Source of the DNA: an uncultured Granulosicoccaceae bacterium
GTDB taxonomy: Bacteria > Pseudomonadota > Gammaproteobacteria > Granulosicoccales > Granulosicoccaceae
Length of the DNA stretch: 64,000 nt
NCBI GenBank assembly: GCA_937922945.1
Contig: CAKZUP010000068.1
Span: forward strand, 1 to 64,000
Reading direction: 5' to 3'
Position 1 is the first letter of the stretch. Each line of letters opens with the position of its first letter. Both the position numbers and the translations under genes were made by a program. The notes beneath the pieces were generated by a model that saw only the letters and a program-made list of their open reading frames with translations, was not told the DNA's origin and ran no database searches. Of the stretch, positions 9,292-19,301 are shown piece after piece.

Positions 9292-11422
9292 TCACCGACA
9301 GCTTTAAATCATCAATAAGCATCCGGGCACCTGATTGTTGATGGTAAATTCGCAATTGCGCCGAACGGGCATCACCGGGTGCTCGCGCATCGATGGTTGG
9401 TAAACCCACAAACGACTGAACATCCGATGCACCACTGTTCGATAAGTTTTTGCATACATCGCTCAGACGATTCCCGGATGCATCACTGAATTCGATACAC
9501 CAACGACCTATCGGATTATTAACCCAACCATCTGCAACAACGCTTTGCGCATCATGCACACTCACTGAAGATCCGGTGAGTTCTGCTATGGCTCCGCCAC
9601 AGTCTGCACTGCCCAAGCGCAATTCTACTGCGCATTCACCAAAGCGCGAGCCATTTCCACACAAGCGTTGCACAGTACCGCCGGAAGAACACTGCACGGA
9701 ACCCCGATACGCATTGCCAAAAGCACTGCCTGATTCGAAGCTTTCAAACCTTTGGGTATCCACTATCCGGTTATTGGCTGTGTTCACACCACTTGCGTGC
9801 AAACCACTGGTGCTGTTCAGAATTTGATTGTTACTGATACTGACGTTTCTCAATGCGCTATTGCTGTTTTGCGAAATTCCAAATCCATCCAGATTCAGTA
9901 TCTGATTCCCACTGATTTCAACATTACTCACTGATGCATTATTCGGCAAACCGAGTTCAATACCACTCACACCGGTTCGCGCCTGACGCTGTATGTAACA
10001 GTTATCACAAAAACCATCTTTTATCACGTTGTTGCGTACCGTTACATTCGAGGCTTCAGCCACGTAAAGCTGTCCGCCGCCGGTGAACCCAGTGCCATAC
10101 CTTGGCAGCACCGCCCACTGACCTTTGCGGTGATTACGCACAAAAATGTTATCGGCCACCAGATTATCCGTTACGTTGTTTCCGGTAACACCAAGCAAGG
10201 CCAAACCGTTGGTTTGGTTATCACTAAAGGTAGAGCCGGTAATTCGCACATTGGTTGATGCATTGTTTCCATGCCCGATGTACATACCCAGAACGCCTGA
10301 ATTGTGCAGCGACCCATTTTCAAAACGGAACCCATTGGTGGCTTGAACATAGACCACGTAGCCTTTTCCATGGCTGATGTGCGTTTGGTCAAAAGCAATA
10401 TTGCTGGCGTTTTTAATATGAACCATGCGTGGGCAGTTTTCACTAACCTGACATCCGGGTACCGACTGGTCATCGTCGAGGAAAATGTTTCGAAACGCGA
10501 TATCCGATCCGCTTTGAATATCCAGCAAGCTACACTGCCGTTGGTTCGCTTTGCGGATTAACCGATGACCATGACCGTTAATCTGTAGTCCATGAACATT
10601 GCTTAACTTAATAATCGCATCACCATTGGGGCAACAGTTATCGGCACATTGAATATCATTGGCAATATCAATTTGTTGATACGCATTGGCGTTTCTTACG
10701 CAAGCGACAAGACCATTGGTATCTCGCGCAATGCAGTTATCGGGTCCTTGAGAAATGATAATTGGTTGCGCCTGTGGGTTGTTCTCGAGCGCGTTGCTGG
10801 GCAAGCCGTTGTTGTCGCTGGTAGATGAAAACGCCACGTCGTTTACGTTGGTATCGCTTTCATTTGTTATGGTGAGCTCGGCTGAGCTTTTATCGGCATT
10901 GCGGTAATTTGAATTTGCATTGGGATCATCGGCCTGCGCAGCTGTTACGCCGTTTCCACCTGCAACACCACTTGGATAAACGCGCTTTATCGGTGGGCTG
11001 AAATTCTGTGTACTCAGTAACAGCACCGTGTCATCGGAACGAATGCCCTCAGTACTCACCGAGCGCAGTGTGTAGGTGTAAGTTTCAGAGTCCTTTAATT
11101 CAGGTTGATACAAACTGCGCGAATCGAACACACCCAGTGTTTGACCATTGCGTAAAACCTCAAGCCGTGTACCAGCGGCTGGACTCCAGAACAGTTCTGC
11201 TGCACTGGACGAATACACCAAGGCATTCACTCCCCCGGGTTTATCCGGCTTGGTGTCAGCACCCTCGCTTGCCAAGGCGCTACCAGCAAGGCTTAGTGCG
11301 AAAAGAAACACGCCAGCAATGGCGCCTATAAGTCGAGCCCCGGTTTGCCACGTATATCGTGAATGAGACGGCAGAGTAACCCGGACAGTAAACGGTACAG
11401 AACAACGTTTTCGATCGAACAT
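9281..11422 (-). CDS. Secreted right-handed parallel beta-helix protein
   Basis: 713 residues. A basic N-terminus followed by a hydrophobic stretch ending in ALA (about residues 30-51) looks like a signal peptide. A fibronectin-III-like strand region (about 60-130) precedes a long run of Asn-rich beta-helix coils (about 220-560), for example repeats of the form NVTISGNxI and NNxIxD. The C-terminal roughly 130 residues with several Cys look like a separate beta-sandwich. Beta-helix proteins of this kind bind or cleave polysaccharides, but no catalytic motif can be assigned. Its last codons overlap a 14-bp tandem repeat. Confidence 0.8.
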   Translation of the reverse strand: MFDRKRCSVPFTVRVTLPSHSRYTWQTGARLIGAIAGVFLFALSLAGSALASEGADTKPDKPGGVNALVYSSSAAELFWSPAAGTRLEVLRNGQTLGVFDSRSLYQPELKDSETYTYTLRSVSTEGIRSDDTVLLLSTQNFSPPIKRVYPSGVAGGNGVTAAQADDPNANSNYRNADKSSAELTITNESDTNVNDVAFSSTSDNNGLPSNALENNPQAQPIIISQGPDNCIARDTNGLVACVRNANAYQQIDIANDIQCADNCCPNGDAIIKLSNVHGLQINGHGHRLIRKANQRQCSLLDIQSGSDIAFRNIFLDDDQSVPGCQVSENCPRMVHIKNASNIAFDQTHISHGKGYVVYVQATNGFRFENGSLHNSGVLGMYIGHGNNASTNVRITGSTFSDNQTNGLALLGVTGNNVTDNLVADNIFVRNHRKGQWAVLPRYGTGFTGGGQLYVAEASNVTVRNNVIKDGFCDNCYIQRQARTGVSGIELGLPNNASVSNVEISGNQILNLDGFGISQNSNSALRNVSISNNQILNSTSGLHASGVNTANNRIVDTQRFESFESGSAFGNAYRGSVQCSSGGTVQRLCGNGSRFGECAVELRLGSADCGGAIAELTGSSVSVHDAQSVVADGWVNNPIGRWCIEFSDASGNRLSDVCKNLSNSGASDVQSFVGLPTIDARAPGDARSAQLRIYHQQSGARMLIDDLKLSVSEQ

Positions 11423-11554
11423 GCTGAGGCATCAAAGCGAGAGTGCGCCAACAATGCCATTATTTTGACTGCCAATCAAGTTAACGGCTGAAAGGTGACA
11501 AACAAGTTTGATCACGCCAAGTATTTGAGCCAATTATGGGCAATAGGGACTGCA

Positions 11555-11642
11555 CAACAAATGAGCAACAAATGAGCAACACGTGCGCAACACGTGCGCA
11601 ACACGTGAGCAACCCATGCGCAATAAGTGCACAAAAAATGCA
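11555..11642. repeat. Eight tandem 11-bp repeats
   Basis: Unit of the form CAACACGTGCG, repeated head to tail at 11555, 11566, 11577, 11588, 11599, 11610, 11621 and 11632. TG at unit positions 8-9 is invariant, and the first five units are the best preserved. It lies between the start of the beta-helix gene and the stop of the MFS gene. One unit is close to one helical turn. Confidence 0.93.
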
Positions 11643-11648
11643 CACTGT

Positions 11649-12863
11649 TCAGCCGGTTAAAACAACACGTCGTTGTCTGCCAATCCAAATTAACAGACCC
11701 AACAACACCGTCGCCAGAACAAATGAAACCAGCGCCATCGGTTTTGCGGTGCCATCATGCAGCACACTGACCGCAACACCCGACAATGCCGCTATGCTCT
11801 GCTCCAAACCGCTCAACAAAGCCGATGCTGACCCTGCATTGGATTTAATCGAGCGCAACGCTCTGCTGGGCGCAACCGCAAACAAAGGCCCCATGCCGAA
11901 CGTCATAACCGAATACACCGCCACCAACGAAATGGCCGTCATTTGATTGGTCATAATCAGACCAATCAGCAACAAGCTGCCAAACAGAATAAACAACACA
12001 CCCCAGTGCAATAAGCGAACAGGCGACCATCGATCGGCCAACTGTGATGCCACCACACTACCAATGAAGAAGCTGACGACAATTGCTGCCTGATGGTAGC
12101 CAAACAACTCTACCGGCACACCCAGATAAGTGATGATCACGAACGGTGCTGCGGTAACAAAAACAAATATCAAACCCAACGCCACACCGAGCAGAAGTGT
12201 GTGGGATAAAAATTCAGCATGGCGCAACAAACGCAGATACTCTGTGCCAATGCGACGCGGTTGAAGCGCAAGCGGATTTGGCACCGTAGATTCAGGCAGA
12301 AAACGATAAATAACCACACCCGCAAACACGGCCATGCACGCAATAAAAACAAAGTTACTTTGCCAGCCAAAAGCCACGTGTAAATAGCCACCCAGGATAG
12401 GCGCCATCGCCGGAACAATGGCGATCACCATACCCAGAAACGCCAGCGCTTTTACTTGCTGTTTTTCGGTGTACAGATCTTTTATTATCGCCAAACCAAT
12501 AACCGCCTCAGCGGCAGCCACTAATCCTAAAAACACGCGAGCAACAATAAGCTGGTTAATTGTTTGCGCAAAAACACACAGCATGCACCCAAGCACAACC
12601 GCCGACAATGACCACAGCAATATCGGTCTTCTACCAAAGCGATCTGATAACGGGCCATGAATGAGTTGTGCGAGGCCAAATGCCAGCAGATTCAGGCTGA
12701 TCGTGAGCTTCACCTGCGTAGGTGTGGTATCAAATTCTTCTGCTAAATCAGGCAAGCTGGGTGCGTACATATCGGTAGACATGATGCTTACACTGGACGC
12801 CAGTACCAAGATGGATACCACTAGTCCAATGCGCGGAACGGGTGCTTGACTGGACTGTTGCAT
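11649..12863 (-). CDS. Bcr/CflA family MFS drug efflux transporter
   Basis: 404 residues with about 12 membrane helices. The typical N-terminal Bcr/CflA features are visible: DMYAPSLPDLAEEF in the first loop and GPLSDRFGRRP as the MFS loop 2-3 motif. Predicted inner-membrane proton antiporter exporting drugs or other small molecules. The start is placed at ATG 12863 (MQQSSQ), because the upstream extension to 12947 is basic and lies in the divergent glycosylase gene's leader. The stop is only a few bases from the 11-bp repeat array. Confidence 0.87.
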   Translation of the reverse strand: MQQSSQAPVPRIGLVVSILVLASSVSIMSTDMYAPSLPDLAEEFDTTPTQVKLTISLNLLAFGLAQLIHGPLSDRFGRRPILLWSLSAVVLGCMLCVFAQTINQLIVARVFLGLVAAAEAVIGLAIIKDLYTEKQQVKALAFLGMVIAIVPAMAPILGGYLHVAFGWQSNFVFIACMAVFAGVVIYRFLPESTVPNPLALQPRRIGTEYLRLLRHAEFLSHTLLLGVALGLIFVFVTAAPFVIITYLGVPVELFGYHQAAIVVSFFIGSVVASQLADRWSPVRLLHWGVLFILFGSLLLIGLIMTNQMTAISLVAVYSVMTFGMGPLFAVAPSRALRSIKSNAGSASALLSGLEQSIAALSGVAVSVLHDGTAKPMALVSFVLATVLLGLLIWIGRQRRVVLTG

Positions 12864-12920
12864 GTATCTGATTTTAATTCGCGCTATGCTGAACGCGAAT
12901 TGAAACATATACACCGGAAA

Positions 12921-13481
12921 ATGTCTGTGCAATCGTTTAGCGCGCATTGTGACGAGCTAACTCATACCCTGCTGCTGGGCAGCATGCCCGGTGTTGCCTC
13001 ACTGGAAGCGGTTCAGTACTACGCGCACAAACGCAACGCATTCTGGCCCATCATGCTGACCATCGTCAGCACACTGGAAAACCCTGAACCGGCAACGAAC
13101 GCACAACCAGACTACGCCCAATCGCATAACATAAATTATGCAGAACGACTGTCGACACTCACAGCGAACGGCTTTGGTTTGTGGGATGTTCTGGCTGAAT
13201 GTGAACGAAAAGGCAGCTTGGACTCAGCGATTATTAGCGACTCAATCGTTGTTAATGACTTTGTTGGTTTACTTGCACAATTTCCACAAATAAAGAAAAT
13301 CGCCTTCAATGGAAAAGCCGCGCAACGTCTGTTTGAGCGACATGCTGTGCCATTGCTGGATGAACACAACATTAACACTGACGGTATCCAATGGATTAGC
13401 TTGCCTTCTTCCAGTCCGGCGATGGCAAGTTTATCGCTAATACAAAAATACCATCAATGGCGAGCGCAACTGCTCGACTGA
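12921..13481 (+). CDS. DNA glycosylase of the uracil-DNA glycosylase superfamily (hypoxanthine-DNA glycosylase type)
   Basis: 186 residues. LLGSMPGVASL and YYAHKRNAFWPIM near the N-terminus, then GLWDVL, IAFNGKAA and the C-terminal LPSSSPA, are the ordered motifs of the family-6-like (HDG) branch of the UDG superfamily. That branch removes hypoxanthine from deaminated adenine. Activity is inferred from the family. The start is placed at ATG 12921 (MSVQSF); the frame is open back to 12846. Divergent from the MFS gene with under 60 bp between starts, and it ends 2 bp from the convergent MATE gene. Confidence 0.82.
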   Translation: MSVQSFSAHCDELTHTLLLGSMPGVASLEAVQYYAHKRNAFWPIMLTIVSTLENPEPATNAQPDYAQSHNINYAERLSTLTANGFGLWDVLAECERKGSLDSAIISDSIVVNDFVGLLAQFPQIKKIAFNGKAAQRLFERHAVPLLDEHNINTDGIQWISLPSSSPAMASLSLIQKYHQWRAQLLD

Positions 13482-13483
13482 TG

Positions 13484-14881
13484 TTAAATCTGTCCAGTAA
13501 TAGAAGCGGTAGGCTCGCCGTTGTTCTCACCAGATAGCAGCGTCGCCCTGACACGGCTCACTTTATATCGCAGTCGCAAGGCGAGCAACGAAGCTGAAAC
13601 GGTTAGCCCGATAATCAACCCAGTCCAAAGACCATACACCCCCCAACCGGCATGGTTGGCTAACCAATACCCGATTCCGAACGCCACCATCCAATAAGAA
13701 AATAAATTAATCAGCATTGGTATTTTTGTGTCTTGCAGCCCGCGCAACATACCGAGCAAGGTCGCCTGCATACCATCTGATAACTGAAACAGCACCGCCA
13801 CCAACAGCAACGTGGCCGCAAACTCTCTTAATTCCATATCGTTAGTATAAATAGCCGCAATCTGGTGTCTGAAAACGAGCAGTACCAACGCAGTAAACAC
13901 CGCCATACCAATGGTGAGAATAACGCCGACATAAACCCGTAGCTCCAGTGCCTGTATTTGCGATCGGCCATAAGCTCTGCCAATGCGAGCCGTCAGCGCA
14001 AACGACAAGCCTAAAGGCAGCATGTAACAAAACGCTGTTGCGCCAATGGCGATAAAATGTGCCCCTGCCGGCAAGGTACCCAAAATACCCGCCTGCACAG
14101 ACGTTGCAGCAAATAAACCAGCTTCAAACGCCAGTGCAAAGAAGATCGGAATCGATAAGGACAGCATTGGACCAATGTGTTTCCAGGCAGGTTTATCGAT
14201 ACTGGCAAATAGGTTGTAGCGAGAAAACGAGGGTTTGGTGAGCAACCAGAGTAACGCAACCGCCATACAAACCGTAACGGCAGAGGTGGCTAAGCCAATA
14301 CCGAACAACCCGAGTTTGGGAAAACCGAATAAACCCAGGCCAAGGGCCAGGTCGACAACAATGTTCACCAATAACCCAGCCAACTGCACAAACAAAACCG
14401 GTCGAGTTAAATTGGTTGCTTCACAGACATTTCGGGACGCCAGCACAATCGCCAATGCAGGCATAGTCCAGCAGGCAGCAATCAGATAATCGCGAATATG
14501 CGGAATAAGTTCGGGTTCCAGAGAAGTCGATGCAAGGTTTGCCCGAATGAGCAATATAACAATGCAACCAATAGAGCCTGCCAGTATGCCAAGCCATAAA
14601 CCTTGTCGGTAGAGTTCTCCAACGGCGTTTCGTCGCCCGTTACCAATAAGCTCGGATAACTTGGGTGATAAACCAGCCATTAAACCAACACACAGTAACG
14701 ACACCATGAACCAAATGGTCGCACCGATGCCACCCGCCGCCAGTTCCGCACGACCTAGACGGCCAGCGACAATAGCATCTACCAGGCCGTTGCCCATTTG
14801 CAACAGCTGAGCACCAATCAATGGCATTGCCATAAACAGGCAACGCTTGATTTCCATAAAAACGGTATGGCGTTGAAACAC
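13484..14881 (-). CDS. MATE family efflux transporter (NorM-like)
   Basis: 465 residues with about 12 membrane helices. The N-terminal pattern MPLIGAQLLQMGNGLVDAIVAGRLG is typical of NorM-type MATE proteins, with the pseudo-repeat in the second half. Predicted cation-coupled export of cationic drugs at the inner membrane. The start is GTG 14881, with GGA about 7 bases upstream; ATG 14857 is also possible. It begins 23 bp after the cobT stop on the same strand, so it is probably the third gene of a cobS-cobT-MATE operon. Confidence 0.86.
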   Translation of the reverse strand: MFQRHTVFMEIKRCLFMAMPLIGAQLLQMGNGLVDAIVAGRLGRAELAAGGIGATIWFMVSLLCVGLMAGLSPKLSELIGNGRRNAVGELYRQGLWLGILAGSIGCIVILLIRANLASTSLEPELIPHIRDYLIAACWTMPALAIVLASRNVCEATNLTRPVLFVQLAGLLVNIVVDLALGLGLFGFPKLGLFGIGLATSAVTVCMAVALLWLLTKPSFSRYNLFASIDKPAWKHIGPMLSLSIPIFFALAFEAGLFAATSVQAGILGTLPAGAHFIAIGATAFCYMLPLGLSFALTARIGRAYGRSQIQALELRVYVGVILTIGMAVFTALVLLVFRHQIAAIYTNDMELREFAATLLLVAVLFQLSDGMQATLLGMLRGLQDTKIPMLINLFSYWMVAFGIGYWLANHAGWGVYGLWTGLIIGLTVSASLLALRLRYKVSRVRATLLSGENNGEPTASITGQI

Positions 14882-14904
14882 GCGTTATCCGACAGGTTAA
14901 ACAG

Positions 14905-16815
14905 CTAGTGTTCGGCAAACAACTCGACAAGTTGTCTTGTCATTACATCTGCCAGTTGCGACACATCGTGGATAGTCGTCGCGCGCTTGTAGTACTTACT
15001 TACATCGTGAGCAATGCCAATAGCGACTAGCTCAACCTCTTCCTGACGCTCAATAATATTCACCACATGGCGTAAATGCTTTTCAAGAAAGCGGCCCGGA
15101 TTGGTCGATAAAGTAGAATCATCGATTGGCGCACCATCTGAAATCATCATCAAAATTTTACGATGCTCGGTACGCTGCAGTAAACGACCATAAGCCCACT
15201 GCAAGGCCTCACCGTCAATGTTTTCTTTTAGTAAGCCTTTTCGCATCATTAATCCAAGGCTGCGTTTGGATTGACGGTATGGCATATCGGCAGACTTATA
15301 AACGATGTGGCGAAGATCATTCAAACGCCCAGGATTAGCAGGGTAACCCGCACCCACCCAGCGCTCACGCGATTTGCCGCCTTTCCATGCAACCGTGGTA
15401 AAGCCGAGCACTTCAACTTTCACGCCGCAGCGCTCGAGCGTCGAGGCCAGTATATCGGCCGATACCGCCGCAACCCGTATTGAACGTCCATGCATGGAAC
15501 CAGAATTGTCCAACAGTATCGTGACCACGGTATCGCGGAATTCGGTATCGCGTTCTTGTTTAAACGATAACGGCGCAAGCGGCTCAGTCAGCACACGCGT
15601 TAGCCGTGAACAATCAAGCTGGCCTTCTTCCTGATCAAAATCCCAGCTTCGTTGTTGTTGTGCAAGCAACACACGCTGTAATCGATTGGCAAATCGACCC
15701 ACTAATTTTTGCAAATCACCCAAATGCTGATCGAGTTGTTCGCGCAGTCGAATGAGCTCTTCTACAGGACAAATATCGGCGGCTCTCACCACTTCATCGT
15801 AGTCGGTTGTGAACACGTGGTAGTCGTTTTTCTCACGCGCGTTATTCAACTGTTCTTTCAGGCGGCGTTGCGCACCGGGATTTTCCGATTGATCATCTGA
15901 TATTTCATCGGGTTCAGCAGCGTCTCCGGTGTCTTCTGCTTCGCCTTGCTGTTCTTCACCACTGTCGCTTTGATTGGCGTCATCCATGCCCATATCGGTT
16001 TCATCCGAATCGCTTGCAGCATCCTGATCGGATTGTTCCTTCTCATCACCGTCATCGCCCATTTCATCATCGGCGTTGGGTGATTCGCTGTCGCCATGAT
16101 CGATTTTCAGGCTACGCAACAACTCACTGAAGGCCTTGCCGTAATCTGCCTGACGCTCCAAATCGAACGCGTTCGCATCGAACTGTGGGTCGGCGTTATC
16201 ACCTAGCCACTCGCGCCACTCTTTTAATGCGTGATCGGCAGCGTCAGGCAAAGGCCCACCCATTTTCTCCCGTATGTACAACGCTAAGGCGTGTTCTATC
16301 CCAACTCGTTGAGGAGCGTCATCGAGCACATTGGCGTGTTGGTGGTTTAACGCATCGTTCAATGCCCGATAACGCTGATCGAGCGCGGCATTCAGGTTAT
16401 TTGCAACACCATCGTATTGTTGGGCACCCAGTAATTCGATGCGCGTTTGTTCCGCAAGTGCGAAACAGCGTTGCGACGTGTCGGTATTGGGCTGTACCCG
16501 CTGGTGTAATTTGGCATCGTGAAATTGGCGATGCAAGGCCAGTGCATCGCTTCTGCCACGGGTTTCATCGCGTTGCTGGGCGCTGGCGTTAACCGGGAAT
16601 GCCGGTAAGGTTGCAGAGCGCACATCAACATCGTCGGCTTGTTCATCGAATTCGATGTTAATACTGGGATCACTGGCGATTGCGCGCGCGCATGCCGTGG
16701 TGGACTGTTTGAAATCAGTGGCACCACGTTCTGCCTGCCGGCCTTTCGTTGGCGTTAGGGCAGAAGACGAGTTGTCAGCCTTTTCAGCTGGCATCTGCCG
16801 GCGGAAGCTCTTCAC
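14905..16815 (-). CDS. cobT: CobT-like cobaltochelatase subunit (VWA domain)
   Basis: 636 residues. The N-terminal alpha-helical region is followed by a long Asp/Glu/Ser-rich linker (roughly residues 240-310) and a C-terminal von Willebrand A domain with the MIDAS motif DNSGSM starting near D436. This is the standard CobT layout. CobT pairs with the AAA ATPase CobS to power cobalt insertion by CobN in aerobic cobalamin synthesis. The N-terminus overlaps the end of cobS by about 30 bp; a second Met (MPAEK, 16794) would reduce that to 11 bp. No cobN or other cobalamin gene is in the window. Confidence 0.85.
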   Translation of the reverse strand: MKSFRRQMPAEKADNSSSALTPTKGRQAERGATDFKQSTTACARAIASDPSINIEFDEQADDVDVRSATLPAFPVNASAQQRDETRGRSDALALHRQFHDAKLHQRVQPNTDTSQRCFALAEQTRIELLGAQQYDGVANNLNAALDQRYRALNDALNHQHANVLDDAPQRVGIEHALALYIREKMGGPLPDAADHALKEWREWLGDNADPQFDANAFDLERQADYGKAFSELLRSLKIDHGDSESPNADDEMGDDGDEKEQSDQDAASDSDETDMGMDDANQSDSGEEQQGEAEDTGDAAEPDEISDDQSENPGAQRRLKEQLNNAREKNDYHVFTTDYDEVVRAADICPVEELIRLREQLDQHLGDLQKLVGRFANRLQRVLLAQQQRSWDFDQEEGQLDCSRLTRVLTEPLAPLSFKQERDTEFRDTVVTILLDNSGSMHGRSIRVAAVSADILASTLERCGVKVEVLGFTTVAWKGGKSRERWVGAGYPANPGRLNDLRHIVYKSADMPYRQSKRSLGLMMRKGLLKENIDGEALQWAYGRLLQRTEHRKILMMISDGAPIDDSTLSTNPGRFLEKHLRHVVNIIERQEEVELVAIGIAHDVSKYYKRATTIHDVSQLADVMTRQLVELFAEH

Positions 16816-17770
16816 CGAAAACGCGTTGATACAGCTCAGCTATAAGCGAACGTTCTGCCGGGTCGCATTTGTTTAAAAAGACCAATTCGAACGAAAGCGC
16901 TGGTTCTTTAAAAAACGTGAGGTTTTGCGTCCAGGTTATAACCGTACGTGGACTCATTACCGTCGCCAGATCGCCATTTTTAAATGCGTTACGCGTCAGG
17001 TTTGCAAGCGCAACCATGTTCTTTACAGTCTGTTCACCTTCGGGGTTTTGCAAGTGCGGGGCTTTGGCAAGTACCACGCGCTCTTCCAGTTCAGCGGGAA
17101 GATAGTTAAGCACCGTTGTGATGGACCAACGATCCATTTGCGCCTGATTGATTTGCTGAGTACCGTGATACAAACCTGTGGTGTCGCCCAAACCAACCGT
17201 GTTTGCGGTGGCAAAAAATCGAAACGCCGGATGCGGCGTAAGTACGCGGCTCTGATCGAGCAGGGTTAGCTTGCCGGTAGACTCCAATACTCGCTGGATA
17301 ACGAACATGACATCCGGTCGCCCGGCATCATACTCATCGAATACAAGCGCTACGTTGCGTTGGTACGCCCACGGCAGGATACCGTCTTGAAATTGGGTAA
17401 CCTGTTTGCCTTCCTGCAAAACGATTGCGTCTTTTCCAATTAAATCGATACGACTGACATGACTATCAAGATTGATGCGTAGACAAGGCCAGTTCAAACG
17501 CGCAGCCACCTGCTCCACATGGGTAGACTTGCCCGTGCCATGGTAGCCACTGATCAAGACCCGCCAATCGTTGGCAAAACCCGACAGAATGGCAAGGGTT
17601 GTGCGTTTGTCAAAAATATAGGTGGGGTCGAGCTCCGGCACACGTTCGGTGGTTTCGGCATAGCCTGGAACCGTGATGTCAACATCCAGTCCAAAAGTGT
17701 CGCGCACAGACACCGTGGTGTCTGGCATGGGTCCTAATGCAGCTGCGTTATTCTGATTCGTATCGAGCAT
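16784..17770 (-). CDS. cobS: CobS-like cobaltochelatase AAA+ ATPase
   Basis: 328 residues. Walker [10 protein letters not shown] is at about 75-83 and Walker [10 protein letters not shown] further on. The stretches around [17 protein letters not shown] and [21 protein letters not shown] are very close to what is known for true CobS proteins rather than general MoxR ATPases. It forms the motor with CobT. It is the first gene of a minus-strand operon with cobT and a MATE exporter, and is divergent from the primase-phosphatase gene across a region of about 160 bp that contains a perfect palindrome. Confidence 0.9.
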   Translation of the reverse strand: MLDTNQNNAAALGPMPDTTVSVRDTFGLDVDITVPGYAETTERVPELDPTYIFDKRTTLAILSGFANDWRVLISGYHGTGKSTHVEQVAARLNWPCLRINLDSHVSRIDLIGKDAIVLQEGKQVTQFQDGILPWAYQRNVALVFDEYDAGRPDVMFVIQRVLESTGKLTLLDQSRVLTPHPAFRFFATANTVGLGDTTGLYHGTQQINQAQMDRWSITTVLNYLPAELEERVVLAKAPHLQNPEGEQTVKNMVALANLTRNAFKNGDLATVMSPRTVITWTQNLTFFKEPALSFELVFLNKCDPAERSLIAELYQRVFGEELPPADAS

Positions 17771-17861
17771 GGATAAAAGAGGCTCTGGTTTCCAACATAA
17801 AACACCATCCTACACGGAGCAGCGGGCGCTGTGGTTGATCAAATGCGATTCAGCGCAATTT

Positions 17862-17876
17862 TTGTGAAGTTCACAA
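17862..17876. promoter_or_regulatory. Perfect 15-bp palindrome in divergent promoter region
   Basis: TTGTGAA-G-TTCACAA: two 7-bp arms around a single central G. It lies between the starts of cobS (-) and the primase-phosphatase gene (+). The half-site TGTGA resembles a CRP half-site, but the spacing (3 instead of 6 bases between TGTGA and TCACA) does not fit CRP. An operator for some dimeric regulator is the likely reading. A looser inverted repeat GCGCTG/CAGCGC lies just upstream (about 17826-17856). Confidence 0.6.
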
Positions 17877-17929
17877 TTTTGGGCACTTAGGGGGTGCCGT
17901 TTTTTCGCGGCCTCACTTACACTCCTGTT

Positions 17930-19201
17930 ATGGCAAGCGCACACGAAATCATTGGTGAAGAATGGCGAGAACGCGCCACAGAACTTGCCGATTGGGCCGC
18001 CCTGCGACTGCTCAACAGAAAAGATGTTTGGGGACAATACTCGGTACCCACACCAAGCGAACGGCGTAAAACGGGCCGAACGTACAAGGCCATGACGTTA
18101 CCAGCAAAAGCGCAGCGTGGTGGCGACAAAGTCACTCTCGACAAACTCACCAGGCACTTTGCCAGCCGCCGGATGCGCAAACCCCAGTTAATCGGGCTGC
18201 ATGCTAAATCGATTGACATCACCAGTCGCTGGTTTGGCGTCGATATCGACTGCCACGACCCGGAGGCAGCGGATGCCCCTGATTTGGCGCGGCGGAATCT
18301 TAACGCCTGCGTCACGTGGTATCAAAAACTGCAAACCATGGGATACGACCCCATGCTGTTCGACTCCAACGGCGCAGGCGGTTTTCATTTGTGGGTTCTG
18401 TTTGCAGAGCCTGCGCCTACCGAGTTGGTATTCGATTTTGCGCAATGGTTAGTCTCAGATTGGGAGACCCTGAATCTGGAGAAACTCCCCGAAACCTTCC
18501 CCAAGGCCGTTAAAGAAGACAGTCTCGGTTCCTGGTTCCGTTTGCCGGGTTTACACCACACGCGCGATCATTATTCCACCGTGTGGGCCGGTGAAGAAAC
18601 GCTGGATGAACCGTGGCTAACGGGTCATGCAGCCATCGACGTTATGTTGAACAATGTACCCGGGCCAGCACCTGCAATACCCGACGACAAACAGAAAGGC
18701 TCAAAGCAAAGCAAGAAACGCGATGGTGATAGCGCCCCTTTTAAAAAACCGGTGAAGATAAAAGACGCAGAACCCGGCAGCGCCCCACCGCTTCGCTCAA
18801 ATCGCCACTATGCACGCAAAAACCGTCCCACTGTATGTGTCGATCTGGACGGCGTTTTGGCCAATCGTGTTGAAGGTAGCGCTATCGGCCCACCGATTGA
18901 TGGTGCGGTTGAATTTACGCGTAAGCTGGCCAATCGGGCCAATATCGTTATCTACACCGCCCGCTTTTCAACTCGATCTGGCAAAGCTCGCAGCGCCAAA
19001 GCAATTGATGAATTGCATAGGCGCATTCAACGCTGGCTCGATTCTCACGGATTCAGCTATGACTCTATAAACACAGCTCAGGCAAAGCCAATAGCATCAG
19101 CCTACGTTGATGACAGAGCAATCAGTTGTCAGCCATTAAAAGACGGCTCAGCCGCTTTTGAGGATGCAATACAAGGTATCGATTCACTTTGCCATTTATA
19201 A
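17930..19201 (+). CDS. Archaeo-eukaryotic-type primase/polymerase domain fused to a HAD phosphatase
   Basis: 423 residues from ATG 17930; the frame is open to a GTG at 17894. The first roughly 250 residues have the primase-polymerase (AEP) pattern: D105-x-D107 in VDIDCHD for metal binding, FDSNGAGGFHLW with H153 as the SxH-like motif, and FPK followed by WFRLPG near 202. These resemble TOTE-type and LigD-type primases. A Lys/Ser-rich linker (about 255-300) leads to a C-terminal HAD domain: D305-L-D307 in VDLDGVL, YTARF near 342, and VDDRA at 393-397, similar to polynucleotide 3'-phosphatase-like HAD domains. The domain calls are by motif only. It heads the plus-strand cluster and is divergent from cobS. 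Confidence 0.75.
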   Translation: MASAHEIIGEEWRERATELADWAALRLLNRKDVWGQYSVPTPSERRKTGRTYKAMTLPAKAQRGGDKVTLDKLTRHFASRRMRKPQLIGLHAKSIDITSRWFGVDIDCHDPEAADAPDLARRNLNACVTWYQKLQTMGYDPMLFDSNGAGGFHLWVLFAEPAPTELVFDFAQWLVSDWETLNLEKLPETFPKAVKEDSLGSWFRLPGLHHTRDHYSTVWAGEETLDEPWLTGHAAIDVMLNNVPGPAPAIPDDKQKGSKQSKKRDGDSAPFKKPVKIKDAEPGSAPPLRSNRHYARKNRPTVCVDLDGVLANRVEGSAIGPPIDGAVEFTRKLANRANIVIYTARFSTRSGKARSAKAIDELHRRIQRWLDSHGFSYDSINTAQAKPIASAYVDDRAISCQPLKDGSAAFEDAIQGIDSLCHL

Positions 19202-19301
19202 ATTGCTATCTTTAAACATCACCACGCTAACCTGACAACGGCAGCACAGTTGATTTATAACGTCCATGCACAACCGGATGGGTTAACCAGACAGAGACAC
19301 T

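Noticed and set aside
11555-11642. CRISPR array
   Set aside because: The 11-bp units are contiguous with no spacers, and no cas gene is present.
17862-17876. CRP binding site
   Set aside because: TGTGA and TCACA are 3 bases apart instead of 6, so it does not fit the CRP consensus.
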